A stretch of DNA of 64,000 bases from Epiperipatus broadwayi (Eukaryota; Onychophora; Udeonychophora; Euonychophora; Peripatidae), in assembly GCA_028023455.1 (NCBI GenBank), contig JAQFVV010012546.1, positions 575,501 through 639,500 of the forward strand, given 5' to 3'. Both the position numbers and the translations under genes were made by a program. Each line of letters starts with the position of its first letter. Position 1 is the stretch's first letter. This document shows, piece by piece, positions 49,000 to 60,455 of this stretch. The notes below the pieces were generated by a model. It made no database searches and had not been told where the DNA came from. It was given only the letters and a program-made list of their open reading frames with translations.

Positions 49000-50745
49000 T
49001 AATATACTATTATCACAAAAATTCATGCAAGATTATATTTCAACAGAGATGATAATTTCATATGTGATTTTCATAACAATACGGCTACATTTTTTTGAGA
49101 AAAAGCAGTTCTCTAGTTAGTAAACTGCTATTTGGATACTTTTTGTGTGTATTTATATGTATATGTGCATAATGTAATTGGTTTGTTCATTTGAATAATG
49201 TTTCAGTAAGTATATTTTTATAAATTCTGCTCGCAGATATCCTAAAATATATTTATGATTTTTTTTTTCGTATCTAGGATTTTGCTCACAACCACATATA
49301 CAAATACGTAATATTTTTTTTTTAAAAAATTAAATTTAGTTAAAATTAAAACAAAAATTCCATAATCACAATCTCATTCTTCTTTTTTTATTATTTTAAA
49401 GATGCTATGGCACATGCGAAAAAAAAAGTGTGCTTTAAATGATCTTAATTGGTTTGGGACAGATTGAATCATTTTCTGTTTATATTTAAATTGAAGCAGA
49501 AATCAATAAAAAAATTACATTAAAAGTTAAAATTAATAATGTGTTGTTGTTCTTTTTTAACATTTGTTTTTAAGTCCTGTTTTTTTATATAAATATAAGT
49601 ATTTACTTATTTTGAATAATAAAATCTAGTTTATTCTTTACATATATTTTAATTTCTAATCATTAATTATTTTTATCCTTAATTTTTATTTGATTTGCCG
49701 TTTACTAATTTTCTAAATCGATAATTTTTTCAGTTTCCCTAAAAAGACTTACTTAATATAGCCTATTATTTATAGATTTTTTTAAAAATAATTTTACATA
49801 ATATTCATAATTATACTAATTTTATCTACATCTTAAATTCTTTATCCAAAGACAGATTGAGATCACTAAGCAACATGATTATTAATGATCAGTTTAAGAT
49901 TGGCACTTTGTGCATTCCTTTTTAGTATAACCTATTTCGAGTTTTTTTGCTAATTAAAGACAAATTATAACCATTAAGGCATTCATTATATTATCATTAC
50001 TTTTAATAAATTTGTTATAATTTTTTGATTATATGTAGTTCTTATATTTGTTTATATGATGTTACTTGCAGTTGGATTCTTAAGATTTTTTAATAGAATA
50101 CTGGTATTTTTTTTTTTTTTTTTGATGAGCATATTTGCCAGAATTGATCAATAGTTTATCTGGAAGATTCCTATTTAAGCATAATTTTAAAGGTGTATAT
50201 GTATATAGGTGCAAAACATTTCAAAAGAATATTACTAAGTATATCTAAATTATATGATGTGCATTATATTAGCACAATATTCTTAAATTTGTTATTAATT
50301 GGATGAAAAAATTATAAAATATTTTACCACAAGTCACTCTGTATTTTATAATTTTTGCTAAAGCAAACTATCATATTAATATTTTATCATATTTAAATGT
50401 GTCTATTTTTTAACAATTTAACCTATTATTTTATTATCTGGTTCCACATCCAATCATCCATCCACTCATCTATTTATTCATACAATCTTAAATCTATTTA
50501 TCTTGTGGCCTATCTATTTGTATACCTATCTTTCTATATATGTATCTGTCCTTATATAAGCCTATTCATTTTAATATAATTCTGAATATCAGAACTAAGT
50601 AAAGCCTGTGAATTTTTCACAAAAATGATGTTAGAATAATGATGTTAGACTAATTTGTCTAAATGGCAAGTACTGGCAAGAAATCAGAGTGTGCCTAATT
50701 ATTTAGGCAGTAATAAATCCAGTTAGTATGTTGAATTAACAATAA
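49000..50745. other. AT-rich stretch, nothing recognised
   Basis: No gene seen. The 60-residue open frame at 50397-50579 is an AT-rich, tyrosine/isoleucine-rich chance frame. Confidence 0.4.
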
Positions 50746-50763
50746 CTCTAAAATTATGTTTAT

Positions 50764-50795
<32 letters not shown>

Positions 50796-50845
50796 ACATA
50801 ATTTTAGAGATATATATGTTATATATATATATATATATATATATC
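50746..50845. repeat. AT-rich cruciform-like hairpin with (AT)n runs
   Basis: CTCTAAAATTATGTTTAT (50746 onward) is inverted, ending at 50809, around an (AT)n core. A second (AT)n run follows to about 50845. Confidence 0.8.
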
Positions 50846-50989
50846 ATTTGATAATTAACTCAACCTAAAAAAAGTGTTCAGAACTTCATTGAAAAATTTC
50901 ACTATGGTCACATTCAATAGATTTTTTTTAAAACAACACACCAACAGCAGTGCCTAGTTCACCTTTCTTAATAATTTGATTTTTTTTCT

Positions 50990-51484
50990 AAAAATGATCA
51001 TAAAAGCTACTCTTGATGTCATCAAAATATCTTCATTTCAATATTCACCTTTGAATAATGAAAAAGGGTATTGGAGTGAGATTAGAGAGTATGGAAATTG
51101 TTTACTGGCTAAAATTTTCCTCACAAGCAGTGCAGTGTGAGCTGCTGCTGTCTACATTTTTAGTTAAGATTTCCCAGGATGATTTTTCCATCATTTCTTA
51201 CAGTATCTTTTATGCTGTTTACAGTTAGCTGACAATTTTGACAAACAATTCAATGCATTTTTTGTGATGTCTTTATCAGTTCTTTTGTTACTGGCTATCA
51301 TAATCTCTCTTTTTCTTTCTCCAGAGAAAAATGCTTAGTCCATATGTAGACTACTGTTTTTTCCATGGCATTATTATCATAAACTTGAATTTATTTGTCC
51401 CTCATTTTATTTCCACTCTTGCCAAGTTTAACAAAAAAAATAATGTTTATTTCTGTTTTCAACTTCAAGCTTTGACATTTTCAT
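50990..51484 (-). pseudogene. Mariner-family transposase relic with internal deletion
   Basis: On the minus strand from ATG at 51484: MKMSKLEVENRNK, then AMEKTVVYIWTKHFS (the HTH-region K-x-x-V-x-x-W-x-x-RF block), RPV, then CQNCQLTVNSIKDTVRND (the second HTH, usually RLTVR-x-IA). The next recognisable part (about 51150-51000) is AAHTALLVRKILASKQFP followed by LISLQYPFSLFKG, then ILMTS. It matches the C-terminal HTA-x-x-VREFLA...HPPYSPDL-x-P-x-DF-x-LFP-x-LK block of DD34D transposases. Most of the catalytic centre between them is missing, and stops and frameshifts are frequent. Terminal inverted repeats were not found. The plus-strand open frame at 51483-51677 lies beside it and is not a gene. 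Confidence 0.75.
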
Positions 51485-51762
51485 GATGGCATCCAAAATA
51501 CACACAACAAAAAACAATGAAAATCGCTCAGCAATACATCCTGTTGTCAACATTAACACATTTGTGAGACATTTATATACCAAGGTTATAAAATCTTATC
51601 AAGATGTTTATGTAGTACTGCCAACACATGGTGGCAAGTTCACAAACATACTTGTCATACTTTATATATATCACTAAAATCTAGTCAACATTTAGACAAT
51701 CTCAATATCAATAACAATCAACAATTTCAAACTGTTATCAAGACAAACTTCTTTTAACAATA
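51485..51762. other. Flank of the mariner relic, nothing recognised
   Basis: May include its 5' untranslated part (minus strand), but no TIR is visible. Confidence 0.35.
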
Positions 51763-52814
51763 TATATATACAACTGGGTCTCGTTTTACGCGATAGATAG
51801 GTTCCTCAGAAAACACGTGCAAACGAAATCGTGCAAAAATAGACGTAACTTACATTGAAAAAGGGGGGATGCGGTCTGTGATTTTTCAAAATTTGCGTAA
51901 AAGCAAAGCACTAATGTAAAATTACTTTAAAATTCGCGCAAAAAAAAAATAAGGAAATAAAATATGACTAACAAAAAATTTCAAATTTTAAAAAAATTGA
52001 TACAAGACAAACTTTTTTTAACTATAATATTTAATTTTATTCAAAATAATATATTTTTATGCATAATTTACATTTTTTTATACACGTTTTAATTATTATC
52101 GATATTTGCCGAAAACACACGTTCGTTTGCAAACTGAGGAAATACAACTAGCGCTAACTTCACACTCATGTTGATTCAATGGATTTCTGGTGACAACGTA
52201 ATTAGTAATTAATCTTTGAGACGATGATTTTATTAATTGTTTATGAACTTAGACTTACGATAATAAAAAGACATTTATTCACCACTGCTGGGAAAAATTT
52301 AATTAAAACTAACAACTAAAAATTAAATTCTTATTTTTGTCTTTAATTTTCAATTCCGTTTAAAAATCAAATTTCATTTCACTGCTATTACTGACCTTTT
52401 AAAAATAAACTTGTGGACACTAAATGATTAATAATTGATTGCGTTCTAATTTTAAAAAGCAAAAACAGAATGTCATTTAAAATGCAAAATTAACACGTAC
52501 AATGTTTGAACAAATTTACATTATAATCTTGTAAAATTTAATGTGTGTATACATAAAATGTGGAAATTATGATCTTAATTTCATTATTGCATAAAATCTT
52601 ACTATTATAAAGCACTGAAAATATTGAAATTACTAAGATGAAAGTCGAATTCCAATAATGTGCTATTACTTTCAATATAACGTAAGTGCACAAAATTTTA
52701 TATTTAAAGTAATAGTGCATTATCGGAGTTCGACTTCTGGTGAATTTCAAAATTGTGTAACTTCAAAATCGTGTTAAATAAGTCCGCGTAAAAGCAGACC
52801 CAGGTGTATATATA
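51763..52814. mobile_element. 1 kb non-autonomous DNA transposon with 22 bp TIRs
   Basis: Left terminus 51771-51792 (CAACTGGGTCTCGTTTTACG...) and right terminus 52785-52806 are inverted repeats matching at about 19 of 22 positions; both contain TTTTACGCG. Flanking TATATATA on each side (51763-51770, 52807-52814) could be an 8 bp TSD, but the site is itself an (AT)n run. CG dinucleotides are enriched near the ends. A 35 bp inverted pair lies near the right end (about 52642-52676 and 52704-52738, GTCGAATTCCAATAATGTGC). No transposase. An hAT-like origin fits an 8 bp TSD but is unproven. Confidence 0.75.
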
Positions 52815-52819
52815 TATAT

Positions 52820-53041
52820 GTAATATGCAAATTTATATATATATTAAATACTGTAATATTAATATAAATTTCACTTATTTTATTAAAAGTACTTTTGACT
52901 ACATTTCTTTTAGTCTTTGTCAACTATATAACATTGAATAATAAAAAAAGATTAAAAGGAATATAGTTGAAAGTACTTGTAATAAAATAAGTTCAATTTA
53001 TATAAATATTACTGTATTTAATATATATAACGTGTATATTA
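52820..53041. repeat. AT-rich foldback repeat, about 90 bp arms
   Basis: Arms 52820-52915 and 52950-53041 pair imperfectly (GTAATATGCA..., TTATTTTATTAAAAGTACTT and AAGTACTTGTAATAAAATAA). It lies just outside the right TIR of the preceding element. Confidence 0.65.
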
Positions 53042-54080
53042 CATATATTTTGGAAAGAATACAGACTTCAAACTTAATTTATTATATATATATATATATA
53101 TATAATTATTAAGTATAACAGGTGTTTTTATTTGCTTTTCATATACAATAATTCATTGACTATTGATGAAAAGTCTTTCTGTTTTTACAAATAGATTTCA
53201 AATAATAATGTTATGGAACTGATATTCATAAATGAGATATGAATCAATAAAAAGATGCAAAGTTTCTATAGTTTATCATATTAATGTCATAAAGATAAAT
53301 TTATTGAAAGAAGGTGGCATATGAAGTGTTCTGCTTGGCAGGACTGGATGTGATTTTGTTCATAGATCATGTTATATAATATGGATTCTTAAATTATATC
53401 CTGTCTTGATCATACCATTCCTCAGGATGATTGTATTTTTCAGCCATTATCACTGGTGATTTTTTTCTGTAATCAATATAAAAACTATAAGTATAAACCT
53501 ATTAAGTTATTATTTAGTCTATCAAGAATACATATAAAAACTAAATATTGTTTGTTTTCATACCTACTAAGTTATTGCATAAAGATTTATTTCCAAAAGT
53601 GTAATAATTTTCTGAAACTACCATCAATCCATTTAGAAATTGCAATTTTATTATTACTAGTAATTTAGTACATATGTGTACAATAATTGGTTTTCTATAA
53701 TTTACTAGGACTTTTTAAAATGCAAACAGTTTGCAGTAAAATTAAATTACTAATATAATTAATAACTAGTTCTTGTTTTTTTATGATTAAAATAAAAATA
53801 TGTGCAAGTACACTATTTTTAATCAATAAAAGTAAAACTGGCTCTTAAAAAAAAAAACATATTTAAGACTCTTTTGTTTTTTATTTCTAAGTTTCAATAT
53901 GGTCTTTACTTTAATCATAATATATTTTATTGATGTTTCATTTTTTATAATTTCTAATTATTTGGTGTATGTGGATGTTTTTGCACTCATTAGTTGGAGG
54001 AGACAATAGCAAAAAAAAAAGGGGTCCATGTTCAAGCATGCTCTTAATAAACTGTTTGCTTATTATGCATGATGTAAGTT
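53042..54080. other. AT-rich stretch, nothing recognised
   Basis: No supported gene; the 70-codon frame at 53456-53668 is AT-driven. Confidence 0.4.
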
Positions 54081-54785
54081 AAATAATAATAACAAATCCA
54101 AACCAATCCATTTTGCTTTCTCAGCTAGGAATAAATAACAAGCAAACCATCAGGCATTCTAAGAACTGGCTCTTTGAACCCAAATATATTGACTTTTTAC
54201 TCAAATTCAATCTCTCCTCCCTTCCTACCAATCATTTTTTGGTTTGGAGAAGGGGATTCACAAAGATTAATCCACAGTGTCAATTATGCCAGACTGATGA
54301 TGAAACAATCCAGCATCTCTTTTATTCCTGCTTCTTTCTAGCTCCACTTTGCATTTTTATTGTTAGTCATGTGTCACTTGGAATAACATATGTTTTTTCC
54401 ATTAGCAAATCCATAGAAAATGGCACCTTCTCCATTATCAGACTTTCCATTTTTCTCCATTTTGCAGTTTGGCTCACCAGATGCAAGCTAATATTTACCC
54501 AAACCAATTGTGACATCTGTCAAAATTTCACAGAATTAATCTCTAAAATTAAGGATAAAGACCAACTTCTGGCTCCAGATCATTTGTTCCAGGAAGCCTG
54601 GATAAGAATTAACCTGACACAAAATACTCATTGCATAAGACTAACTACATCCTTGTGCAAACATTAACAAACTACTCAATATTAAATTTATCATGAACTA
54701 ATGTTTTCTAACTAACTACAATGTTATTGTATTTTTATTTTCAATAATAAATTTCTCCTTTTAATAAAAAAAATAATAATAACAA
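54081..54785 (+). mobile_element. 5'-truncated L1-like LINE insertion with perfect 15 bp TSD
   Basis: The inserted segment 54096-54770 is bounded by identical AAATAATAATAACAA repeats (54081-54095 and 54771-54785). It contains the 3' end of a LINE ORF, about 100 bp of 3' untranslated sequence and an A-rich end. The 5' truncation and TSD are typical of target-primed reverse transcription. Its protein end is of the zinc-binding type found in L1-like elements. Confidence 0.9.
54098..54667 (+). pseudogene. LINE ORF2 C-terminus, zinc-binding (zf-RVT-like) domain
   Basis: The frame is open from the truncation point to a TAA stop, about 190 codons; there is no ATG start, so this is a fragment, not a gene. 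Residues about 25-75 hold the domain: FLLKFNLSSLPTNHFLVWRR, then CQLCQTDDETIQHLFYSC, a C-x2-C-x7-H-x4-C cluster as in the reverse-transcriptase zinc-binding domain at the end of L1-like polyproteins. Further on, HFAVWLTRCKLIF matches the following W-x-x-W-x-x-R block. No stops or frameshifts, so this copy is much younger than the 10-13.7 kb relic and may belong to the same lineage. Confidence 0.8.
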
Positions 54786-55285
54786 CTAAATGTATATTGA
54801 TGTAACAAAAACAATAGAACATAAATATCTTATTTTTTGTCATTAGAAGTTGTTAAATTGTTTGGCTAAAAAAATATATTTTTAAATGTACTTTTGTTTA
54901 AACTAATAAATTACTAAGTGATTTTATAGAGATATATTTATCACTTTTAAATTGGACCAAAGTATGTTATAGTGTGAATGTAATAATAAATGTTAATTTT
55001 TTAGCAAAAACATATATCGTTTATTTCCAAAATAATTACCAAATTACAAAATATAGTTGAACTGAAAAATGCATTTCAAATAGATGTTTTTTGTAGTACT
55101 GTATAAATTAGATTTGTAGATACATCAACATAATTATATATTAAGCAAATAATCATTAACAGATTATTGCTTCTATTAATTGATAATTCATTATATAGAT
55201 TTATGCCAAATATATTGTCATATGAATTGCAATGGCTAAATGTAATTTTAATTGCTACTTTCATGATTCATTCAAATTAGAATTT
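54786..55285. other. AT-rich stretch, nothing recognised
   Basis: No coding, RNA or repeat signal recognised. Confidence 0.4.
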
Positions 55286-55410
55286 AAAGAGCATGTTTGC
55301 TAGTCAAGCGTTGGTGGCCTAGTAGTTAGTGTAGCTGCCATCCAAGCAGCTGGCCTGGGTTTGCTTTTCGGTCAATGCTTTGACATATGAAAAAAAGAGG
55401 ATGTTTGCTA
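55286..55410 (+). mobile_element. tRNA-Gly(TCC)-derived SINE with 17 bp TSD
   Basis: The body 55303-55393 starts GTCAAGCGTTGGTGGCC. The tRNA-like part is 55308-55378, with anticodon loop CATCCAA (TCC, but the universal U33 is A), a degraded B box GGTTTGCTTTT, then TTGACATATG and an A run. TSD AAAGAGCATGTTTGCTA (55286-55302) recurs at 55394-55410 with one mismatch. GTCAAGC on the left and GCTTTGAC on the right extend the acceptor stem with one bulge. Confidence 0.9.
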
Positions 55411-56049
55411 ATTATTTGTCTTGAGAGCTTCATCTACAACATACACTTAGATGATTAGATAAAGCAATAAAGATATAATGGTGATTTTAGTTATATAGAT
55501 TTGAGAAAAAAGTTGGAATAATAATGTGAAGTGCTGAAAAAATTAATGGAAATCAACATTTACTGTAGAAATTATGAAATGGAAGAAAAATTAATTGTCA
55601 TATATTTGATGCATAGAAACGATAAAATATGTTGGAAGAGCAGTGAATGATTACTGTCAACTCATTCTAACTTAGCAGAAACTTACCTTTAAATAATGGA
55701 CTTCTCTTTACTACAGTATTATAAAACTGACCAATGAAATAACATTTTAAAAGAAAAGAATAAACATGTCATTTGGAAAGCTTAGTTAGTGAATTGATTC
55801 CAATAAGAATGACGATCTTGTAATATATGGATGTTGGATTTAAAATAAAAATTGGATTGAATGAAACACCATCAGTCAACACTGAGATGTTGAATGGCAA
55901 TACATCCATCATTGTCCACAATAATGTAAAATGCCATGAATAAAAGAGAAAGGAAAAGACAAATCATTAACTGATGATCATCAGAAAAAAAATATCCTAA
56001 GCATCTTTGAAGATTGAAACACGAGGTAGAAGGTTGTGGATGAGGTTAG
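55411..56049. other. Nothing firmly recognised
   Basis: Moderately complex sequence without an open frame or family match. Confidence 0.4.
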
Positions 56050-56802
56050 TTAACCCTTTTCCCACCTCTTACGAAGCTATCATTGACATCTGACGTCACT
56101 CTAACTCTGCCAGTTCTTATGCTAAAATATTCGTTTGACAGGTATTGAATAGGTTTTTAAAAGTTCTGTAAGATGGTGCCCTCTTCCGAATTATTTTACA
56201 AGTAAAAAATAAAAAAAAACGCATTTAAACCTAAACAAAGAAAGAACATTAGTTGTGATTGGTTCTTAGCATGCTCTCAGCCGAAAAAGACATTCTGATT
56301 GGCTGGAAAGAACAAAGAAACCGCCTGATCAAAGAAAATAAAGAAAAATGCTGAGATTTTCATTTCGAATATGATTTAAAGTATTATAAAAGAATATTTT
56401 GAGAAATTACAAATTATTTTCAGAGAGAATACTAAAAAAACAAAATTATTTTCGAAAAATATTGAAGATTTTAGTAAAAATATTTAAGATTTAGTAAAAA
56501 GAAATATTTACTTTTCTATAATGTAAAAGTCGACCTTTTTGTTTATATTATAGCTTTTATGTTGCCGAAATTGAATATTTTAGAATAAATAAATAGCAAT
56601 TTATTTTTGAAAGAACTTTCGTTCTCTTCATAACCTGAAAAATTAGTAATATACTTTTTATAAATGTATCTGAGTTGAATTTAATATTATAGGCGAATAT
56701 GTTTTAACAATAGGCTTTGTCTTCAGTTTGTGAGTTGGCCAATTAAAAGATTTGATTTTTACCTCATACAACCAATAATATAATTAGCGGTTTAAGGGTT
56801 AA
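56050..56802. mobile_element. piggyBac-type MITE, 745 bp
   Basis: TTAA at 56050-56053 is followed by CCCTTTTCCCACC. The right end is GCGGTTTAAGGG followed by TTAA at 56799-56802. A TTAA target site with CCCTT...AAGGG ends is the piggyBac signature. The interior is non-coding with scattered CG dinucleotides. A homologous copy lies at about 61130-61891, sharing AAGTTCTGTAAGAT, CCCTCTTCCGAATTATTTTA and CCAATAATATAATTAGCGG. Confidence 0.85.
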
Positions 56803-58216
56803 TGCATAAAATTATGAACATGGTGGAGATTTTGTGAAGGATAAATGATGGAGAGAATGAAAAAAAGGATTAAAAAACAAACAAACAATTAGTTATAGGC
56901 CTTTAAATTGTAAAGAAAGAGATAATTTTTCGAGATAGTGGTTTTGTTTTGCGCACAAAACTGGTCTTTCAGCAGAAAACAAATGACTACATTGGCAGCT
57001 ATTATAATATATTTAAAGTTAAAAATATGGTCTATTTTTATAAGGCTACATGAGAACTCTACCAGACTATCTAATGACTACCAATTAGTGGATTGATCAC
57101 ACCATTTACCTCAACAATAAAAGTTAACATATTTAATCATGAACTGAATGGTTTAACTTATAAGAAAATGATGGACAGATCTCGGAATGCTTGGGCTCAG
57201 ACAGATGGATTGGGAGTGAATCACTGACCTTGCCAGTGTTCTCCCAGCCTGCTTGGTCTCTGCTTCACATCTTGATTTTAAACTTATACTTATTATAGAT
57301 TTTGATGTGCCTTTCAACACTCAAAGAGGCATGCATAATTGTTCAACTTGGACAAAGTATGGTCCAATCTAGAATTCTACTGAAGCGTTGATCCAACAAT
57401 CATGTATGTATTCACTTTTCATTTAGCTATGGACATTGCTTGTATTCATGTAATCATCATTGTATAAAGTTGTATAAATTGTTTTAATAAATCGTTATTT
57501 TTTTAATAATAAAAAAATTTGCTTATAAAATTAAGAAAATAACAATTATAAAATTTAAAATGGCATTGTGGCTATAATCGTAATGGAAAAAGCTGCAAAA
57601 AGAAAGTCTTAACAATACTGTTTATACATTTTTAGAAAAAATAAATTAAGTGCCTTGAAAAAATATAGAAAAAAAGTATTTCCAGAAAATGATTTATGTT
57701 TTCAAGAAATATATCTTTCTACACATAGTATATGGTGTTTACGAAATCGATATAATTATAGAACACAATATAATAGGGATTGAGTTTCTAGATTAAAATG
57801 CATCAAACTATCATAACTATAGATAACAGTGACTAATTAGTAATTCGTGATGATATATGTTATATTAATATTTTTTTTTGTTTTAACTCGTCATTAAAAA
57901 ATACATTTAGTAATCAATAATTATAATATTGTTATCAATGTTCTTTTATTACTGGCATACAGTTGCACTTTATAATATTTACTGTTTATAAAAATTGTAT
58001 ATGTTGATAAACTAAAATTAATTTTAATACTTTTATGACTTCTAAACTATTTACACTAGAAAAAGCTGTTAAATCAAATATTGCTTCTTTAACAATCGTT
58101 TTTGTTTTTTTTAAGTATGTAGTTTTTTTTTATCCCCTATTTTTTTTTTGAAACAGATGTTTGAATAAACAAACAAGCAAACAAACAAAACTATTTGACA
58201 TGATAAAAACAGCAAA
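56803..58216. other. Nothing firmly recognised
   Basis: 57160-57500 is richer in G/C and ends in GTTGTATAAATTGTTTTAAT and an A/T-rich tail, like a retroposon 3' end, but without a domain match or TSD. The rest is AT-rich. Confidence 0.3.
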
Positions 58217-58217
58217 G

Positions 58218-58249
<32 letters not shown>
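58217..58249. repeat. (GA)n microsatellite
   Basis: GAGAGA run with one AAA interruption. It generates the serine/leucine-rich and Arg/Glu-rich open frames on both strands at 58130-58394, which are not genes. Confidence 0.9.
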
Positions 58250-59159
58250 TTCGACTGTAATCAGAAGATGCACATCAAGTGTTCCTGTTGAAATATTTAA
58301 GATAGCAAAGAAAAAGAAGGGGGGGAAAGTTTGCTTTTTGTTTGCTTCCATAGTTTTTGTATTTAAACTTGCGTCGAAAAAAAAAAACCTTTAAATTTTG
58401 TTAAAATAAATAAACAATTATTTTGACATATAGCACTTATATTTTATTTATTATTATTTTTTGAGAATGAAATTAAAGTTATTAGGCTCAGATCTTTAAC
58501 TTTTACTATGCCATTCACGTTAATTAAGTAGTATTGGTTTATAAATTTAAAATATCAAAAACGTTTTTTTTTTTTAAATTATTGTACTAATTCACAGTTG
58601 ATCATACTTTTGTAAGTATTATATTTATTAAAAACTACCTACCTATTGTTATATTGCTTTGTTACTTTATTAATAGCTTTACTATCACAAGATTTAAAAA
58701 AAAAAAAACAATCTGATTTTACAATGCACAAACATTATTCCCAATTGAAAACTGATGTTAATTTTTTTTTTTAGTCTTAATTAAATACTATTTATGGTGC
58801 ATTATTATTTTTTCATTAATAATTCATTGACTATTATTTTTTTAAGTTGAAATGGCACTTGGGAATTTTCAAGTAAATCAAGGTGGCAACCTGTATTTTT
58901 GTTAAATATATAATTTTGCAGGCCTATAATCTATGAAGATGTATTAGTTGTTAAATTAAAACAAAATTAATAAAGTGATTGTTAAACAAAAAAAAAATTC
59001 ATTTAAATGATTTATTTCAATTTTAATTTTTATTTATTAAACGTGGTAAGTGACGAGATTCTTAATTAACATTTACATATCTTAATAATTCAATTCAGCG
59101 GGTTCATTTTTGTCAGCAGTTGTTTTTTAGTAAATTGCCATAATAATAAAAATTTGGAA
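58250..59159. other. AT-rich stretch, nothing recognised
   Basis: Homopolymer-rich, no gene seen. Confidence 0.4.
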
Positions 59160-59535
59160 TTTTCATGTCACAGAGATGATGCTGGGGACTATTTCCAAAG
59201 ATAAAAGAATCCAGCCCTCCTGAAAAGTGTGAGTTAATGGTCACGATATGATTGCCGCTGCCGACATATTATATCGCCCTCCCCCCATTTTTCTGTTAAT
59301 AAGTTAATCCAAAAAAAGATATAATAAACTGTAAATATTGTAGTTAATTTTTCCACAATGATTTCTTTTTTTTAAAATAACTGCAAAAAAATAAATAAAA
59401 TGTAAATATTAAATAGGACATTTCCTAGTTGGCATTTTTTTGCAAACATGTTTTGGGGATTCCCGAAACTGTAGATTTATCTAAAATATTGGCTACCATC
59501 TTGGTTCACTTGAAAACTGGTAAGTATCCTTGAAA
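59160..59535 (+). promoter_or_regulatory. GC/CpG-richer patch with a consensus splice-donor string (candidate first exon)
   Basis: GATTGCCGCTGCCGAC and TATCGCCCTCCCCCC (about 59248-59287) stand out in composition. About 230 bp further on, AACTGGTAAGTATCC (59515-59529) contains an ideal metazoan 5' splice site, G|GTAAGTAT. Only short open frames precede it. It could be a 5' untranslated exon, or simply a non-AT-rich repeat remnant. No TATA box or initiator is convincing. Confidence 0.15.
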
Positions 59536-60239
59536 CTTTTTACTTTACTAAAATATCAGTATAATTATATTTGTAATGTTAACAATGTTTTACTTTTATA
59601 ATAATGATTAACATGGATTCATTGTCCTTTAGAGTATGACCATTTTCTTATCTGTATTGAAAATCCCACTTTACATTACAATCATCATTGTTTTAAAGTC
59701 ATTGCATCAATTTCCATTTTATTAAACCAGATTAATCCTCAATCTCATCTAGCCATATGCCCGATCACTGTTGAATGGCTTGTTAGTCATGATTTGCCTC
59801 TCTGAAGAGAATATCTTAAGTCTAATTCTGACCTTAAATAATTAAAGTCCATTCAATTCAGATTCAGATCCCACATCATAGTAAAAAAAGAAAAATCCAT
59901 TAATTAGGACTAGAACAAAGAATATTTTCTCCATAATTACATAATGGTTTTGTTCAGGCCCTTTCGGAAGAAATGTGAAACCTGGAGCAACAAATATTTT
60001 AGAAGCACTTCCAAATTTAAAATAAGAATGTTGGGAGAGAAGAAATGAGAGTTTTTACTTATAGGGCTGGAAACAGGATTCTGGGAGTAGTTAGTTATAA
60101 GTCACAGATATGAGCAAGCAGATCAGATCCAGATAGCACTTGGCTAGGGTACACTCACTAGCACTGTTAATATCAAAATATTCTTAGCACAGAACTAACT
60201 GGCAGAGGGCTGAGACTATTAGTTCTGCTGGCCATTGAT
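59536..60239. other. Nothing firmly recognised
   Basis: 59930-60230 is less AT-rich than its surroundings but has no open frame or match. Confidence 0.35.
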
Positions 60240-60455
60240 TAAACAACTAAACATCACATGATCACCATTCCTTATGCTTACACAAGCTGTTAAAACTGAG
60301 ACAAAACTCCATACAGTATTGTTATCAAGTGCAAGCCAGAGTAATCAATGGATGCAAGATTTGTGCATAAAATTTCTGTCTAGTGTCCATTCATCAAATA
60401 ATTCCAGACTTGTTTCTAGCTTGCAGCATTCGTCAGTGAGAAGAGTTTTGCCTCT
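60240..60455 (-). repeat. Foldback family FB-A copy
   Basis: Left tail AAACAACTAAACATCACATG, ATCACCATTCCTTATGC, then AAACTCCATACAGTA, CAATGGATGCAAGA and GTGCATAAAATTTCTGTCTA. On the minus strand CTGACGA-N13-GAAAC (60436 down to 60412) is intact. It ends near GAGTTTTGCCTCTGTTTTAC. The 68-residue plus-strand open frame is the repeat. Confidence 0.75.

Noticed and set aside
51483-51677. 64-residue plus-strand open frame
   Set aside because: Lies against the start of the mariner relic on the other strand and has no family match.
57160-57515. 3' end of an unidentified retroposon
   Set aside because: Composition and tail are suggestive, but no TSD, domain or second copy was found.
58130-58394. 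Overlapping open frames on both strands
   Set aside because: Produced by a (GA)n microsatellite and A/T runs.
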